Of a stretch of DNA of 64,000 bases, positions 62,121-64,000 are shown in pieces. A model generated the notes under the pieces. The model was not told the DNA's origin, did no database searches, and saw nothing but the letters and a program-made list of their open reading frames with translations. A program made the translations under genes and the position numbers. Positions within the stretch are counted from its first letter, which is position 1. The number at the start of each line of letters is the position of its first letter. The stretch is from Eukaryota sp. TZLM1-RC (lineage: Eukaryota; Metamonada: BaSk clade), in contig JAUPSS010000007.1 of assembly GCA_040285825.1 (NCBI GenBank), forward strand, positions 830,501 to 894,500. Reading direction: 5' to 3'.

Positions 62121-64000
62121 TTGCCAAAACAATCTGTTGAAATTTGTGCCAGTTCTTCTCTTCACAATCATTTCAAAATCATTCAAAAACGTAAAGCCGT
62201 TGGTGCAAGAGAACCAAAAAGAGAAAATACAAATGGATACAAATTGTATTTTGCATGTTGCAGACTGGCCAATTTGGACAAAGGTTCATTGTATTTTTTG
62301 AATTTGAAATTTTCAGCTTTTGAAGGAGGATTATGAATTTCAGAATTAACAAGCCTTTGATTTGAGGTATTACAAGGATCAACCGACATCACATCCAATT
62401 CAATGCAGCTTCCATTTAATCCAGGTAATATAACATCACATCTATTATTCTTATGAAAATCATCTTCAGTATCAAACAGATTTGACAACAGAGGTTCCAA
62501 GAAGGATTCAATTCTATGAGACTTACACATACAATATAACTGGTCTCTCACAGCATCATGAACCTTGCTTCTAGAAGTAATAAAATGTTTACAATTTAAC
62601 AAATGAGTAATTGTAATTTCTCGAGAACATTTACAAATTGAATTATGAGGTAAATTATCAGGCCAGATAAAGGAACGAAATCTCATATTCAGAGTCGAAG
62701 CAGAATCAGTTAAGAGAGTACCATAATCTTGAGGAATGGTTGTTACTAAGGCAGAAGAAATACTGTCACACATATCTTGTAAAAGATTTGCAAAAGCGGG
62801 ATTCGTTTTCTTGGCCAAGCCAAGTCTGACATCAAAGTCCAAGTTTTCAAAAATCTTTGACAATTTTTGTTGAAGCTTTTTACAGCAAAACTGTAAATTT
62901 AAAAGAGATCGGTTTGGAATTTCTTGAATTGATTGAGGAAAACATTTGGTCCAAATTTGTGGTGGCAATTTTTCAAGTTCACAAGATAACTCATTCAAAT
63001 ATCGACTGCAACTGGGAACTAGCAGATGAGAATCATTAGGAAATCTACGAGAAAATTCATAAATAAAATTTTTGCCACCACCCAAGAATGCTGAGTGACA
63101 CAAAATTGAAGATTTAGTAAATCCAATACCACCCAAATTTGCTGAAGAAAATAAATGACTTTTCAACATTCTTGGTTCTACATCCAATAAATCAGCAAAA
63201 AATTCTGTTCTCAATGAATTAAAAAAACGACAAAAATCTAATGCTATGGAAGGAACAAGATCTCAAAAAGTGGGTTATTCTCTCAGTGCAGCAAATTTTA
63301 AGCAGCAAAATTTTATATGTTTTTCTATATCTAAAGAAGAAATTGAATCAGGTTCAATTTTCATTTTTTCCAAAATAACTTGCAATTCATTCTGAATTTG
63401 AGGAATGTATCCTAACCAACAACCAATGATCTCAAAAGCATCACTACTATGATCAGTAAAGGGGACAATAGAATCATTTATCACGAGATCTTGAGCAGAA
63501 GAGCCAATGAGAAGGCATTTGCTCGCATTAAGATGAAGCCCAATATTTTAATATGAATCGCTCATTTTTTTAACAAACAATTCTAGTAAATCAAGTGAAC
63601 CAATCAAGGATATATCATCCATATAAGCAACTATTTTTATAGAAGGGTATTTTTGCTTAATGATATTTACAGTTTAGTAAATAGCTAAACAGAACAATAA
63701 TGGTCCTGAAGGATCACCTTGTTTTACACCAGAAGATGATTCAAAACCAAATGAATTAAATATTAAATCTGATTATTTACCATAAAAATGGTAGACAAAC
63801 TCGATAGCTCAGGAAAATCAGATTTAATAACTTCAAAAATTGCTTTTCGCTTTACAGAATTAAAAGCATTTGTAAAGTCAAGATTAAAAATAAAGTTATT
63901 TTCCTCTGCATTAAAAAAAGTATCAGAGGTAATAGCAGCAACAGAAGCACCATCAATTGTTTTGATTCCAAATTGATGATGATTCAAAAATGTAGAAGCT
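62121..64000 (-). pseudogene. Third family-A copy (divergent), running off the window
   Basis: Minus strand: NPHQFGIKTIDGAS-type sequence near the right edge, then DFTNAFNSVKRKAI, YMDDISLIG, and 63214-62183 with the knuckle CKCSREITITHLLNC and CDVILPGLNGS (Arg lost before the endonuclease Asp). It carries the same TAA after MSDSY as the copy at 38255, plus further slips near 63240 and 63680. By the recombination model it is the rest of the A element whose 3' end lies at 54510-54665 and 60060-60215. Confidence 0.9.

Noticed and set aside
1-64000. CRISPR arrays, rRNA genes or bacterial operons
   Set aside because: No short direct-repeat/spacer pattern, no rRNA-like sequence and no bacterial gene order were seen.

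Overview
The window is nuclear DNA of an AT-rich, compact-gened unicellular eukaryote. The evidence is two eukaryotic tRNA genes, eukaryote-only proteins (SPO11, a neurofibromin-type RasGAP, an oxysterol-binding protein, an RNF10-type RING protein) and at least six spliceosomal mini-introns of 27-31 bp with GT[A/T/G]TG donors. TAA, TAG and TGA all act as stops. I cannot name the lineage. There is no CRISPR array and no rRNA.

Region by region. 1-955: 3' part of a non-LTR retrotransposon (family A). 997-13870: a long composite locus. A broken signal-peptide/beta-helix surface protein runs in frame into a 2A-like peptide, a Ulp1-type cysteine protease, a second 2A-like peptide, then a protein joining a B-family-polymerase type 3'-5' exonuclease to a Fanzor (eukaryotic TnpB-like) nuclease. 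The Fanzor is split by a Ty3/gypsy chromovirus (6204-13227) with 81-bp LTRs and a 4-bp CATT target duplication; removing it restores the frame exactly. 14045-14529: a three-exon gene with two YccF domains. 14749-17546: a broken family-B retrotransposon. 17863-26734: host genes SPO11, a long coiled-coil protein, a RasGAP-Sec14-PH protein and NAPRT. 28121: tRNA-Asp, then a graveyard of retrotransposon relics and a 5'-truncated family-C element with a 14-bp target duplication. 33205-36729: an OSBP-related protein and an RNF10-like RING protein. 37401-49645: family A and D retrotransposon copies, a fold-back element and tRNA-Glu. 49754: DPH6. 50880-64000: an intact family-A element, then a 5,550-bp tandem duplication containing families A and D.

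Families A-D are related non-LTR retrotransposons. Each has a reverse transcriptase followed by a Cys/His knuckle and a restriction-like endonuclease. Only the copy at 50880-54248 is intact over its whole ORF (1122 residues), so it is the candidate source of the A copies. The most novel item is the 2A-punctuated beta-helix / Ulp1 / exonuclease-Fanzor reading frame. It is probably inactive in this copy: it has four in-frame stops, an Asp-to-Asn change at the third RuvC site and the chromovirus insertion. Some single-base frame breaks in repeated elements could be assembly errors; I cannot tell from the sequence.
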